Assembly (NCBI RefSeq): GCF_021654455.1
Contig: NZ_AP024276.1
Coordinates: 1,426,001 to 1,490,000 of the forward strand
Length of the DNA: 64,000 nt
Reading direction: 5' to 3'
Source: Streptococcus parasuis
GTDB lineage: Bacteria > Bacillota > Bacilli > Lactobacillales > Streptococcaceae
Positions 55,282-64,000 of this stretch are shown one piece after another (the first letter of the stretch is position 1; each line of letters opens with the position of its first letter). Both the position numbers and the translations under genes were made by a program. The notes below the pieces were generated by a model. It made no database searches. It saw only the letters and a list, made by a program, of their open reading frames with translations, and was not told the origin of the DNA.

Positions 55282-57744
55282 TTAGAGGCTATCAATTCGG
55301 GTGTTTTTCAATCGCAGAGCATTCAAGACGACTGACACTGAGCTGAGAGCCATGGCTGCTCCTGCCAACATGGGGTTGAGCAAGGGACCACCAAATAGGT
55401 GAAGAACACCCATTGCAACAGGAATTCCTATGACGTTATAGGCAAACGCCCAGAATAGGTTTTCCTTAATATTTCGAATCGTTAATTGACTGAGTCGAAC
55501 TGCTCTTGGTACATCTAATAGATCTCCATGCATCAATACGAGGTCAGCAGACTCAATCGCGACATCTGTTCCTGTTCCGATAGCAATACCAACTTCAGCT
55601 TGGGCCAGGGCAGGGGCATCATTGATTCCGTCACCAACCATGGCAACTTGTTTTCCTGATTCTTGGATGCGTTTGACCTGTTCTGCCTTATCCTCTGGCA
55701 GAACTTGACTAATCACTCGGTCAATGCCGACTTGCTCTGCAATGGCTTGAGCTGTTTTGGCATTGTCCCCTGTCAGCATAACAACTTCCAATCCCATTTG
55801 GTGCAAAGCCTGGATAGCGGTCTGACTAGAGGGTTTTACTTGGTCAGCAATGGCAATCACGGCAACTAGTTCCCCATCTGCTGCCAAATAAACAGGCGTT
55901 TTAGCTTCGGAGGCGAATTTTTCCGCGACAGCTACAGCTTGGTCAATCTCAATAGCAGATTCTGTCATCAAGCTGGCATTACCTAACAAGATGTGTTGCT
56001 CTGCTATTGTCACCGATAAGCCTCGACCTGAAAGTGCTTGGAAGTCTTTGCTGGAAAGTAATGGTATGGAGGTTTCCTCTGCGGAACGCAAAAGGGCTTG
56101 TGCCAGTGGGTGCTCTGAGTATTGTTCACTGCTTGCTGCTAGCTGTAGGGCTTGTTCATTTGTGAAATGGCCGAAAACCTGAATGTCGGTTACAACTGGC
56201 TTTCCTTGAGTGATGGTTCCCGTCTTGTCAAAGACAATGGTATCGATTTTTTCAAGTACTTCAATCGCTTGTCCAGACTTGAAGAGAACTCCATTTTCTG
56301 CTCCTTTACCTGTTCCGACCATGATAGCGGTTGGTGTGGCAAGGCCCAAGGCACACGGGCAGGCAATGACAAGGACGGAGATGGTAATGGAAAGGGAGAA
56401 CATCCAGGGCTCTTGTCCCAAGAAGTACCAAGCAAGGCCAGAAAGGACGGCTAATCCCATTACAATTGGAACAAAGACTGCTGAGACGCGGTCAGCCAAC
56501 TGCGCAATCGGAGCTTTTGAACCTTGTGCCTCTTCCACCAAGCGAATAATTTGAGATAGGGTTGTATCTGCACCGACTTTTGTAGCTTGCATCTGAAATG
56601 CCCCATGTTGATTGAGAGTCGCTCCAACAACTATGTCTCCAACTGTTTTTTTAACAGGCAAACTTTCCCCTGTCAGCATGGATTCATCAACAGTCGATTG
56701 GCCTTCTACTATTTTCCCATCAACTGGAATCTGTTCACCTGGGCGGACTTGCAGTACATCTCCTACTTTGACTTGATCCAAAGGAATGGTCACTTCTTGA
56801 CCAGCACGGAGGACATGCGCAGTTTTAGGGGCGAGGTTCATCAGTTTACTGATGGCTTCTGAAGTACGCCCTTTTGATAATGCCTCCATGTATTTTCCAA
56901 GAGTGATAAGAGTTAAAATAACAGCCGCTGACTCAAAATAGAGTTCTGGATGACCATGTTGGGTAGCTACTTGGTTGGTAGCAATCAAAATCGTCATAAT
57001 AATCCCTTGAACCAGGGCTGCACTTGTCCCAACTGCAATCAAACTATCCATATTGGGATGACCTGCAAACAAGGTTTTAAATCCTTTTTGATAAAAAGCC
57101 CGTCCGACATATAAAACTGGCAAGACAAGTAGGAGCTGCACAAAGGCAAAAACAAGTGGTTGATGTAAACTAGCTGGCAAGGGTAATCCACCACCTGGCA
57201 CCATTGGTCCCATTGCAATGTAGAGTAATGGGAGCGTGAAAATGGTTGACCAGATAAATCTGCGCCACAAATCATTTTTGTGTTGTTCTTTTCCGCTCGG
57301 TTGAGCTTCTGACTCTTGTGTTTTTGGCAGTACCGCTTTATAACCTGCTTTTTCAACAGCTGTCTCGATATCTGATAAGCTCAGATGGGCTGGATCATAC
57401 TGAATGGTTGCTTTTTCCGTTGCTAGATTCACACTGGCGTTTTGTATTCCATCTAGCTTATTCAAGGCTTTCTCGACTGTCAGAGCACAGGTTGCACAGG
57501 TCATCCCTTCAATAGCAAGCGTTTGGCTCTGGTAAGGATTTTCCAATTCATATCCAGCTTTTTCTACAGCCATCTGCAAGTCTTTCATTTCAACTTCCTG
57601 CTCATCATATTCAACAGTTACTTTTTCAGTCGCAAGATTGACTGTAGCCTTGGAAACTCCTGCTACTTTTCCAACAGCCTTTTCAACAGTTAACGCACAG
57701 GTGGCGCAAGTCATCCCGTTAACATTATAGATGGATGTTTTCAT
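55282..57744 (-). CDS. copA: Copper-exporting P1B-type ATPase
   Basis: This 820-residue ATPase has two N-terminal heavy-metal-associated domains, each with GMTCATC (residues about 10-16 and 80-86), the TGES actuator loop, the ion-binding CPC in [11 protein letters not shown], the DKTGT phosphorylation site, the HP-motif SEHPLAQ, and [12 protein letters not shown]. It pumps Cu(I) out of the cell. The promoter carries two cop boxes. No copY or copZ gene is next to it, so the repressor must be encoded elsewhere. Confidence 0.97.
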   Translation of the reverse strand: MKTSIYNVNGMTCATCALTVEKAVGKVAGVSKATVNLATEKVTVEYDEQEVEMKDLQMAVEKAGYELENPYQSQTLAIEGMTCATCALTVEKALNKLDGIQNASVNLATEKATIQYDPAHLSLSDIETAVEKAGYKAVLPKTQESEAQPSGKEQHKNDLWRRFIWSTIFTLPLLYIAMGPMVPGGGLPLPASLHQPLVFAFVQLLLVLPVLYVGRAFYQKGFKTLFAGHPNMDSLIAVGTSAALVQGIIMTILIATNQVATQHGHPELYFESAAVILTLITLGKYMEALSKGRTSEAISKLMNLAPKTAHVLRAGQEVTIPLDQVKVGDVLQVRPGEQIPVDGKIVEGQSTVDESMLTGESLPVKKTVGDIVVGATLNQHGAFQMQATKVGADTTLSQIIRLVEEAQGSKAPIAQLADRVSAVFVPIVMGLAVLSGLAWYFLGQEPWMFSLSITISVLVIACPCALGLATPTAIMVGTGKGAENGVLFKSGQAIEVLEKIDTIVFDKTGTITQGKPVVTDIQVFGHFTNEQALQLAASSEQYSEHPLAQALLRSAEETSIPLLSSKDFQALSGRGLSVTIAEQHILLGNASLMTESAIEIDQAVAVAEKFASEAKTPVYLAADGELVAVIAIADQVKPSSQTAIQALHQMGLEVVMLTGDNAKTAQAIAEQVGIDRVISQVLPEDKAEQVKRIQESGKQVAMVGDGINDAPALAQAEVGIAIGTGTDVAIESADLVLMHGDLLDVPRAVRLSQLTIRNIKENLFWAFAYNVIGIPVAMGVLHLFGGPLLNPMLAGAAMALSSVSVVLNALRLKNTRIDSL

Positions 57745-57764
57745 AATACTGCTCTCCTTTTGAC

Positions 57765-57808
57765 TACGTTTGTAATCAAATTATATACTTTTTGATTACA
57801 TTTGTAAA
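57765..57808 (-). promoter_or_regulatory. copA promoter with two cop boxes
   Basis: TTTACA (57808-57803), 17 bases, TATAAT (57785-57780) on the minus strand. A perfect cop box TACATTTGTA (57797-57806) overlaps the -35, and a near copy TACGTTTGTA (57765-57774) lies just after the -10. TACAnnTGTA is the known CopY operator, so copper induction by release of CopY is expected. Confidence 0.88.
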
Positions 57809-57838
57809 CGATTTTGATTAAAAAAATAGAGATCATCC

Positions 57839-58696
57839 CTATTTCTTTCGTGCTAACATGGTCGCAAACCGCATCTTAAGGAAATTGCCATTTTCATCCC
57901 GCTTATGGAGTTGACCAAAATCTTCATTGTATTTGACCAGTTCCCAGTCACGGTAGTATTCTTTCAACTCACCTGCTCCAAAAGTAAAGGAGAAATTCAT
58001 AGGACATGGCGCATCTTCTGTATCCATGGCCGCCACAATTAAGTTATAACCTCCAGTGCGTGTTCTCTCCTGCATATTGTGGATAATGTCCGGTACTCGA
58101 TCTCGCTCTAAGAACATAAAGACGACTGTTGAGATAATCCAGTCATAGTCCTGCTCCAGACTGGCTGAATTGATGTCATAGGTCCCAGCCTGCAAGTCCA
58201 AGTCTTCCACTTCCTTGACCTGCAAGAGTGTCCGAATACTTGGCACATCTTTATCTACAGCTGTTACCTCAAACCCCTGCTGAGCCAAGTAGAGACTGTT
58301 CCTGCCATGACCACAGCCCAAGTCCAAGACCTTACAAGGCTCAATTATCTTCAAAGCCTCTAAGACCTCCGAATGGGTTCGCGTATAGTCATACTTTTTA
58401 GCAAAATAGTCTTCTGGTTGACAGAAAAATTCCAAGAAAAACTCCGTTTCCTCAGTCAATAGGGTCACACGATGCCAGGCCTGCGGTTCCACAAAGGGAA
58501 TATCATCGGTTGGACCATAGACATATTCTCCCAAAATCTCATTGTCATCTGAAATCGGCTCAAATTTGAGCTGCCCCTTCAAAACCTTGATCTTCGCCCA
58601 GGTACCCACCTTGGTATTGTGCTTGGTCAAAAAATGCTGGGGAACCGTATCCTGATTCCAAATGGGCATGCGTTTGTAAGGAACTAAAACTGTCAT
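57839..58696 (-). CDS. tehB: TehB-type SAM-dependent methyltransferase
   Basis: This 285-residue protein has an N-terminal DUF1971-like cupin domain (about 1-90) and a C-terminal methyltransferase with motif I VLDLGCGHGRNSLYLAQQG and DWIISTVVFMFLERD. The two-domain form is the usual streptococcal TehB, linked to tellurite resistance and oxidative stress. The ATG at 58696 follows AAAGGAGAG; an in-frame start 108 bases earlier would lie beyond the promoter. Confidence 0.92.
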   Translation of the reverse strand: MTVLVPYKRMPIWNQDTVPQHFLTKHNTKVGTWAKIKVLKGQLKFEPISDDNEILGEYVYGPTDDIPFVEPQAWHRVTLLTEETEFFLEFFCQPEDYFAKKYDYTRTHSEVLEALKIIEPCKVLDLGCGHGRNSLYLAQQGFEVTAVDKDVPSIRTLLQVKEVEDLDLQAGTYDINSASLEQDYDWIISTVVFMFLERDRVPDIIHNMQERTRTGGYNLIVAAMDTEDAPCPMNFSFTFGAGELKEYYRDWELVKYNEDFGQLHKRDENGNFLKMRFATMLARKK

Positions 58697-58724
58697 TATC
58701 TCTCCTTTTCTTTCCGATACACTT

Positions 58725-58753
58725 AGTCTATCACAAAGGAAATATGAATTCAA
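58725..58753 (-). promoter_or_regulatory. Promoter of tehB
   Basis: TTGAAT (58753-58748), 17 bases, TAGACT (58730-58725) on the minus strand, diverging from the alcohol dehydrogenase promoter. Confidence 0.5.
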
Positions 58754-58766
58754 ACCCATTTTTTTC

Positions 58767-58797
58767 TTGACTTGGAGTGAACTCCAAGGTGTATAAT
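58767..58797 (+). promoter_or_regulatory. MerR-family (NmlR-type) promoter of the alcohol dehydrogenase
   Basis: TTGACT (58767-58772) and TATAAT (58792-58797) are 19 bases apart, too long for normal sigma-A use. The spacer holds a perfect dyad CTTGGAGT-GA-ACTCCAAG (58771-58788). This is the classical MerR layout and matches the NmlR/AdhR operator known upstream of adhC genes. Confidence 0.9.
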
Positions 58798-58849
58798 ATT
58801 CCATATCAATCAGAAAGGATATTTACTGACAAGTAAATGTGTGATGAAT

Positions 58850-59893
58850 ATGAAAGCAGCTATTTATGAAAAAGCCGGTAAGATGACCGTTGCAGAAATC
58901 GAAAAACCAAGCCTTCAAGCCAAAGATGATGTCATTATCAAGGTCGTTAGGGCCTGTGTCTGTGGGTCTGACCTTTGGGGATACGGAGAAGACATTCACC
59001 ATGACCACGGTGACACAAACTCTGGTCATGAAGCCATCGGTATCGTTGAAGAGGTAGGCGAAGACATTACAACACTTGTTCCTGGTGACTTCGTTATCGT
59101 TCCATTTACACATGGTTGCGGACACTGTGATGCCTGTCGTGCTGGCTTTGACGGTACTTGTGACAACCATCCAGGCTACACCAACTGGGGCAACAACTAC
59201 CAGTCTCAATACATTCGTTTCCACTACGGGAATTGGGCCTTGATTAAGGTGCCTGGTCAGCCGAGCGACTACTCAGAAGGCATGATCAAATCTCTCTTGA
59301 CTCTGGCAGATGTTATGCCAACAGGCTACCATGCTGCGCGTGTTGCAGATGTCAAACCTGGTGACAAGGTTGTTGTCATCGGTGATGGTGCAGTGGGTCA
59401 ATGTGCCGTCATTGCTGCAAAAATGCGCGGAGCTTCTCAGATTATCATGATGAGCCGTTACGCAGACCGCCAGCAAATGGCTTTGGAATCAGGGGCTACT
59501 GCCATCGTAGCAGAACGAGGTGAGGAAGGTATTGCCAAAGTCCGTGAAATTCTTGGCGGTGGAGCTGATGCGGCCCTTGAATGTGTCGGAACAGAAGCCT
59601 CAATTGACCAAGCCCTCGGCGTGCTTCACAATGGTGGTCGTATCGGTTTTGTCGGTGTGCCACACTACAACAACCACGCCCTTGGCTCAACTTTTGCTCA
59701 AAATATCATTATCGGTGGTGGCTCTGCTTCCGTCACAACCTATGACAAAGAAATCCTGCTCGATGCAGTTCTCAAAGGCGACATTAACCCAGGCCGTGTC
59801 TTTACTCAGACTTACAGCCTAGACAATATCGACCAAGCCTACAAAGATATGGCAAATCGCAAAACTATTAAAGCCATGGTGACGGTGGAGTAA
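58850..59893 (+). CDS. adhC: Zinc-dependent alcohol dehydrogenase
   Basis: This 347-residue medium-chain dehydrogenase has the catalytic zinc ligands CGSD (Cys39 region) and GHEAIGIVEEVG, the structural zinc motif GCGHCDACRAGFDGTC, and the cofactor loop VVVIGDGAVGQCAVIAAKM. NmlR-linked homologues help detoxify formaldehyde or other reactive aldehydes. No good ribosome site is seen; ATG 58850 fits the family N-terminus, with an ATG at 58844 as alternative. A terminator follows. Confidence 0.9.
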   Translation: MKAAIYEKAGKMTVAEIEKPSLQAKDDVIIKVVRACVCGSDLWGYGEDIHHDHGDTNSGHEAIGIVEEVGEDITTLVPGDFVIVPFTHGCGHCDACRAGFDGTCDNHPGYTNWGNNYQSQYIRFHYGNWALIKVPGQPSDYSEGMIKSLLTLADVMPTGYHAARVADVKPGDKVVVIGDGAVGQCAVIAAKMRGASQIIMMSRYADRQQMALESGATAIVAERGEEGIAKVREILGGGADAALECVGTEASIDQALGVLHNGGRIGFVGVPHYNNHALGSTFAQNIIIGGGSASVTTYDKEILLDAVLKGDINPGRVFTQTYSLDNIDQAYKDMANRKTIKAMVTVE

Positions 59894-59904
59894 GATGAAA
59901 GAAC

Positions 59905-59941
59905 AAAACCCCTGAAGTTTACATAAACTTTTGGGGTTTTC
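59905..59941 (+). terminator. Terminator of adhC
   Basis: Arms AAAACCCC and GGGGTTTT with an inner AAGTTT/AAACTT pair. Confidence 0.88.
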
Positions 59942-60051
59942 GTATAATTAGTAGAAAGATAAAAACGGAACCATCCCACTCATTAGAACTACTAATACTC
60001 AATGGGAGTTGAAAGGTCCAGTTTCAACACTTGCAATAACAGAATCAAATG

Positions 60052-60501
60052 TTAAGCATGAATTTTTTTATCTGCAATTGCATCTGTGAGGGTCTGTGAG
60101 AAATTCAATCCTAGTTCACGTCCTAGTGTGTCTGCCCAGCGTGGGATAGTGAGTGTTTTCTTTACTGGCTCTTGACTGCCCAAATACTTTGCAACATCCA
60201 CCATCACCATGGAGATAAAAGACTTGCTAGAATCGTAAACCATCTCAAAATCCTCATCACGGAAAGGGTTATTATCTACTAATGACAAAGTATTTATAGA
60301 AGACGGGGTAGGAATGTCTCGTCCATTCTCGATATAATCAGCTAAGTTCATGCCTAACCAATCGCTAGCCATTGCCATAGCGTCCGCCATATCCTCGCCT
60401 TGAGTTGCTGAATGCTCAAAATCAGGGAATGTTACAAAGTAGGGTGCGTTAGCTCCGTCTGTATCATCAAAATAAAATAAAGCTGGATAAGTGACAAGCA
60501 T
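60052..60501 (-). CDS. hicB: HicB-family antitoxin
   Basis: This 149-residue protein has the partially degraded RNase H-like HicB domain (YPALFYFDDTDGANAPYFVTFPDF, ATQGEDMADAMAMASDWLG) and a C-terminal ribbon-helix-helix-like tail (TLTIPRWADTLGRELGLNFSQTLTDAI). It neutralises HicA and represses the operon. It starts 37 bases after hicA. Confidence 0.92.
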   Translation of the reverse strand: MLVTYPALFYFDDTDGANAPYFVTFPDFEHSATQGEDMADAMAMASDWLGMNLADYIENGRDIPTPSSINTLSLVDNNPFRDEDFEMVYDSSKSFISMVMVDVAKYLGSQEPVKKTLTIPRWADTLGRELGLNFSQTLTDAIADKKIHA

Positions 60502-60538
60502 AGTTTACCTCCAAATGAAAACAAGCGGTAGGCTGTTG

Positions 60539-60721
60539 TTATAACAGCCCTGCTTGCTTTTTGATACCCCTTTCGGTATATTTGTTTATTTCACCGTGGG
60601 GAATGGTTATGGGTCGCTCGCCTGCTTTTTCAAGTTTCACGTGTGACCCCTTACCGCCTTTGGTTTTTGTCCAACCATGGGCGGTAAGTAGCTTAACCAT
60701 TTCTTTTTGTGTCATAGGCAT
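60539..60721 (-). CDS. hicA: HicA-family mRNA interferase toxin
   Basis: This 60-residue double-stranded-RNA-binding-like toxin starts MPMTQKEMVKLLTAHGWTK and has the catalytic histidine in KGSHVKLE, followed by ITIPHGEINKYTERGIKKQAG. AGGAGG lies 10 bases before the ATG at 60721. The frame is open much farther upstream, but that part overlaps the promoter. Confidence 0.93.
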   Translation of the reverse strand: MPMTQKEMVKLLTAHGWTKTKGGKGSHVKLEKAGERPITIPHGEINKYTERGIKKQAGLL

Positions 60722-60746
60722 AGCGCTTTTACCTCCTGACAAGATT

Positions 60747-60775
60747 ATTATACCATACGTATTACACGTATTCAA
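60747..60775 (-). promoter_or_regulatory. hicAB promoter with operator in the spacer
   Basis: TTGAAT (60775-60770), 17 bases, TATAAT (60752-60747) on the minus strand. The spacer holds a perfect inverted repeat ATACGT-5-ACGTAT (60755-60771), well placed for HicB repression. Confidence 0.8.
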
Positions 60776-60848
60776 CCACAAAGATTCAGAAAATGTCTGA
60801 AATTTGTGACTGATAATCAATGTAAATAGCCTCCAAACTCTGGCTCTG

Positions 60849-61053
60849 ATACTCAATGGAAATCAAAATCTGACTTGCTCTAAAGTTCGGGGAACCTTTA
60901 GAGGTTGGAAATAGGCGAACGTAGTTCGTTTCGCTTTGACGCAAATAGAACTCTGTCCCTTTTATATTTCAAGGGAACAGGCTCTCAAGCTCTACTGGAG
61001 CTTGACACTCATCTAATCAAGTCAACAACGTCTGACTTTGATTTTCGAAGAGT
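60849..61053. repeat. MITE-like repeat (RUP-like ends)
   Basis: About 205 bases with related ends: ACTCAATGGAAATCAAAATC on the left, and a right end that reads inward ACTCTTCGAAAATCAAAGTC. Inside are further hairpins (CTCTAAAG/CTTTAGAG and TCAAGCTC/GAGCTTGA). The ends resemble the small repeats common in streptococci (RUP family). A piece ATACTCAATGGGA also occurs near 59995. It lies between hicA and smpB and codes for nothing. Confidence 0.65.
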
Positions 61054-61076
61054 TTGAGGGTTCATTCGCAGAAAAA

Positions 61077-61094
61077 ACCAGGATTTCTCCCAGT
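61077..61094 (-). terminator. Weak terminator after smpB
   Basis: Minus-strand ACTGGG/CCTGGT arms with two wobble pairs, then TTTTTT. Confidence 0.5.
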
Positions 61095-61096
61095 TC

Positions 61097-61564
61097 TTAT
61101 CGATTATTGATCGCCTTCATGGTCCGCTTAATATCACGGTCTTGCTCACGGCGTTTGATGGACTCCCGCTTGTCGTAGTCATGTTTCCCTTTAGCAAGCC
61201 CAATCAAGACCTTGGCAAAGCCGTCCTTGATATAGACCTTGAGAGGAACAAGGGTCATCCCAGTTCCCTTGACTTCATTCCCCAAATCTGCAATCTGCTT
61301 CTTTCGCAAGAGAAGCTTGCGAGTTCGTGTTGGCTCCTGATTCCAGATATTGCCCTCATCGTAGGGAGCGATATGGACATTGACCAACCAAGCCTCCCCC
61401 TGCTTGATCTGGGCAAAGCCGTCCTTAAGGTTGATCCGCCCCGCACGAATAGACTTAATCTCCGTCCCCGTCAGGACCATCCCCGCCTCCACTGTATCGA
61501 CAATGGTATAGTCGTGGCGGGCTTTTTTATTCTGTGCAATCACATTGCCCTCACCCTTGGCCAT
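61097..61564 (-). CDS. smpB: SsrA-binding protein
   Basis: This 155-residue tmRNA-binding protein has [51 protein letters not shown], and the basic C-terminal tail ([19 protein letters not shown]) that enters the ribosome A site. It rescues stalled ribosomes with tmRNA. It starts 2 bases after rnr ends, the common rnr-smpB operon. Confidence 0.98.
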   Translation of the reverse strand: MAKGEGNVIAQNKKARHDYTIVDTVEAGMVLTGTEIKSIRAGRINLKDGFAQIKQGEAWLVNVHIAPYDEGNIWNQEPTRTRKLLLRKKQIADLGNEVKGTGMTLVPLKVYIKDGFAKVLIGLAKGKHDYDKRESIKRREQDRDIKRTMKAINNR

Positions 61565-61566
61565 GC

Positions 61567-63936
61567 CTATCTCCTTTTCTTCTTGTTCTTTTTAGCCACT
61601 TCTTTATAAAATGGTTTCTTTTTCTTGTCAGTTGCTCCAGACATAGATTTGCGGTCTTTTCCAGACTTGTGACGTCCGCTGTCGCGACCAACAGCTTCTT
61701 TTTTACGGTTTTTGCCCCGTCCTCGCCCTGACCGATCATCACGATCGCGGTTTGAATGACTCACTGTTTTCCGTTTCGCCTTTAGATTCTTCTCGACAAG
61801 ATCCAGCTCGGACGGCACGTGGGCAAAATCGATTTCCCCTGTCATCTTGTCCGCCCGCGTTAGCTTAATTCGGATTGGCTGGCCGACACGGAAGATACGA
61901 CCAGATTTCTCACCCTGCAAGGTCAGCGTTCGCTCGTGGAACTGGTAGTACTCGTTGAGATTGGTAACATGAATCAGGCCTTCAACGGTATTTGGCAACT
62001 CTACAAAGAGACCGAACTTGACCACGCTAGACACGACACCATCAAACTCTTGCCCGACAAATTCTTGCATGAATTCTGCCTTCTTCATAGCTTCGACTTC
62101 CCGCTCTGCCTCAATGGCACGGCGTTCTAAACTGGACGAAGACTTGGCAAGCTCAGGAATGACCTGCTCAAAATGCTCTGCTTTTTCCGCAGGATTGTGA
62201 CCATATTCCCGCACCATACGGTGAACCAGCAAGTCAGGATAGCGGCGGATAGGACTGGTGAAGTGGGTGTAAAACTCCGCACCCAGTCCGTAATGGCCGT
62301 GGTTGTGCTCTGAGTAACGCGCCTGCTGCATGGAACGTAGCAACATCATGTTGAGGACATCCGCATAGGGTTCATCCTTGACCCGCTCCATGAGATCCTG
62401 AAGGGCAGCCTGGCTGATAGAGCTGACCGTACCGTAAACCATCAGACCGAAGCTGGTCGCATAGTCGATGAACTTCTGCAACTTGTCTGACTTAGGCTCC
62501 TCGTGGATCCGATAAATAAAAGGCAGGTCAAGCTTGGCAAAATGCTCGGCAACGCACTCGTTGGCTGCTAACATGAAGGACTCAATCATCCGCTCAGCAA
62601 TACCCCGCTGACGCAATTGGATATCGACTGGCAGACCATCTTTGTTGACGATGATTTTGGCTTCAGCTGTATCAAAGTTGAGAGCCCCACGCTTGTAGCG
62701 CATAGCTTCCAGCGTCTCATGGAGTTTGACCATGAGCTCTACACTTGGCACGATCGCCTTGTATGTAGCCAGCTTTTCCTGATTGCCCGCAATCATGTCA
62801 TTGACATCGGAATAGGTCATGCGGAAGGTCGTTTTGATGACCGTCTGACCAATCCAGTGCTTGACCACCTTGCCCTTACGGTCAATTTCCATAATAGCCG
62901 ACTGGGTCAGGCGATCCACATTTGGATTAAGGGAACAAATGCCATTTGACAAACGTTCTGGCAGCATTGGCACCACACGGTCGGTCACATAGACAGAAGT
63001 CCCACGCTTGATGGCCTCTTGATCCAAGGCTGAGCCTTCCGTCACATAGTAGCTGACATCAGCAATATGGACACCCAGCTCCAGATTGCCGTTCTTGAGT
63101 TGCTTGATATGGACCGCATCGTCCAAGTCTTTGGCATCCGCACCATCGATAGTGAAGATGATTTCATCTCGCAGATCCAAGCGGCCTTCAAAGTCCTTCT
63201 CAGATGGACTTTCTGGTACTCGATTGGCCTCTGCCAAGACTTCATCCGGAAACTCCGACACGATGTCCATGGATTCCAAAACTTCCAAGACATCAATCCC
63301 CACATCGTCCTTGTGGCCCACCACGTCCCGAATGGTCGCAACAAAGTGGTCCCGTTTCTTGTTTGGATAGGCTTCAATGTCAACTTTGAGAATTTCCGTT
63401 CCGGTCAATACCAAAGGTGACTTCTTGATGTAGATTTTCTGAGCGATTTTCTGATTTTTTGACTTGATGTAGCCTGCATATTCTGGCTTATCTTCGTCAA
63501 AAACAATCAAGCCCACCGCAGTTTTCAGGCTATGTTCTAAAATATCAATGACTTCCGCTTCTGCGGCAGTTCCCTTGAGACGATCTGCAACCTTTTTAAT
63601 TGCAATCTCAACTCTGTCACCCTCGATAGCAAAGTTAACATCGTCACGACTGACAAAGAGATCATCTTCCTCCTCATCAATGGTCACAAATCCAAAGCCT
63701 GACTTGTGGGCACGGAAAATGCCCTGCAAGGTTACTCTATTTCTAGTAACCTTGGGCGCTGGAAGAGCAATTCTTCCATCTTGGTCGAAAACCAGTTTCC
63801 GCTGTCCTTCCATGCTAGAAACCAGCTTGACCAAATCGGTAAAGCTTTTAGCAGAACCTGCCCCAAACTGATCTGCTAATTGGTCCATGGTCACAGGACC
63901 AACTTCTTTAATATAGTTTATTATTTCGTTTTTCAT
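61567..63936 (-). CDS. rnr: Ribonuclease R
   Basis: This 789-residue 3'-5' exoribonuclease has an N-terminal helix-turn-helix and cold-shock domains, then the RNB catalytic domain ([28 protein letters not shown] with the active-site aspartates near residue 275), an S1 domain ([18 protein letters not shown]) and a Lys/Arg-rich tail. It degrades structured RNA and works with SmpB in trans-translation. The ATG at 63936 follows AAAGG. Confidence 0.97.
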   Translation of the reverse strand: MKNEIINYIKEVGPVTMDQLADQFGAGSAKSFTDLVKLVSSMEGQRKLVFDQDGRIALPAPKVTRNRVTLQGIFRAHKSGFGFVTIDEEEDDLFVSRDDVNFAIEGDRVEIAIKKVADRLKGTAAEAEVIDILEHSLKTAVGLIVFDEDKPEYAGYIKSKNQKIAQKIYIKKSPLVLTGTEILKVDIEAYPNKKRDHFVATIRDVVGHKDDVGIDVLEVLESMDIVSEFPDEVLAEANRVPESPSEKDFEGRLDLRDEIIFTIDGADAKDLDDAVHIKQLKNGNLELGVHIADVSYYVTEGSALDQEAIKRGTSVYVTDRVVPMLPERLSNGICSLNPNVDRLTQSAIMEIDRKGKVVKHWIGQTVIKTTFRMTYSDVNDMIAGNQEKLATYKAIVPSVELMVKLHETLEAMRYKRGALNFDTAEAKIIVNKDGLPVDIQLRQRGIAERMIESFMLAANECVAEHFAKLDLPFIYRIHEEPKSDKLQKFIDYATSFGLMVYGTVSSISQAALQDLMERVKDEPYADVLNMMLLRSMQQARYSEHNHGHYGLGAEFYTHFTSPIRRYPDLLVHRMVREYGHNPAEKAEHFEQVIPELAKSSSSLERRAIEAEREVEAMKKAEFMQEFVGQEFDGVVSSVVKFGLFVELPNTVEGLIHVTNLNEYYQFHERTLTLQGEKSGRIFRVGQPIRIKLTRADKMTGEIDFAHVPSELDLVEKNLKAKRKTVSHSNRDRDDRSGRGRGKNRKKEAVGRDSGRHKSGKDRKSMSGATDKKKKPFYKEVAKKNKKKRR

Positions 63937-63954
63937 TTTACCTTTACTAAAAAA

Positions 63955-63985
63955 ATAGACCAAGAACAAGTCCCAGTCTGTCTAT
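63955..63985 (-). terminator. Terminator-like hairpin just upstream of rnr
   Basis: Minus-strand ATAGAC/GTCTAT arms followed directly by TTTTTTT, ending about 12 bases before the rnr ribosome site. It is either the terminator of the gene upstream (outside the window) or an attenuator of rnr. Confidence 0.6.
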
Positions 63986-64000
63986 CTACTTACTAGAAAT

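Noticed and set aside
58837..58850. Upstream ATG/GTG codons as adhC start or leader peptide
   Set aside because: The ATG at 58837 is out of frame and gives no meaningful peptide; the in-frame GTG at 58841 has no ribosome site and adds residues absent from the family.
61136..63936. Long plus-strand frames across smpB and rnr
   Set aside because: They are antisense to well-identified conserved genes and have no coding character of their own.

Overview
The window looks like a low-GC Streptococcus chromosome, most probably Streptococcus suis or a close relative such as S. parasuis. The evidence is the arginine deiminase operon with an internal GNAT gene and an FNR/CRP-type regulator next to it, the ridA-rapZ-yvcK-whiA operon, and a Wzx/Wzy capsule locus in the S. 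suis gene order cpsA-B-C-D-E. Almost every gene lies on the minus strand. I saw no rRNA, tRNA or CRISPR array.

Layout from left to right: (1) 1-2.6 kb, the end of a MetNI-type ABC importer operon led by an M20 amidohydrolase. (2) 2.75-12.7 kb, the arginine deiminase region: arcA, GNAT, arcB, arcC, arcD and a dipeptidase, with the flpS/arcR regulator upstream. An IS1182-family element now sits between flpS and arcA. It has duplicated a 24-bp palindrome that was the flpS terminator. (3) 12.8-17.5 kb, ridA-rapZ-yvcK-whiA and a MATE exporter. (4) 17.5-19.1 kb, an islet with two toxin-antitoxin pairs and a fossil sortase-anchor tail, bounded by two identical terminators. (5) 19.1-30.3 kb, housekeeping genes: asnS, an aspartate aminotransferase, a MarR regulator with a flavin reductase, polA, and a DUF308 membrane protein. 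A 1505-bp IS4-type element sits in the terminator of the DUF308 gene. (6) 30.5-49.7 kb, a capsule locus read right to left: the regulatory genes cpsA-E, a broken cpsF, then a more A+T-rich serotype-specific cassette. The cassette ends in a membrane acyltransferase truncated by an IS66 remnant. (7) 49.8-64 kb, an FtsX-type ABC exporter, tpx, the copper ATPase copA with cop boxes, tehB, a zinc alcohol dehydrogenase behind a MerR-type promoter, hicAB, a MITE-like repeat, smpB and rnr.

The most striking content is in the capsule cassette. One gene is a clear GT6 glycosyltransferase, the family of the human ABO transferases, with the metal-independent NAN motif of bacterial members. It sits beside a GT11 (alpha-1,2-fucosyltransferase family) gene and a second fucosyltransferase-like gene, which suggests a capsule that mimics histo-blood-group glycans. 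The same cassette has a GT14 (core-2/I-branching type) gene destroyed by a nonsense codon and two frameshifts, so the glycan has probably changed recently.

Other recurring themes: both complete insertion sequences landed in rho-independent terminators and left the neighbouring coding sequences intact; three genes (polA, a MarR gene and the DUF308 gene) have a -10 box exactly six bases before the start codon and no Shine-Dalgarno sequence, which suggests leaderless mRNAs; and several promoters carry clear operators (CopY type, NmlR type, HicAB and RelBE type).
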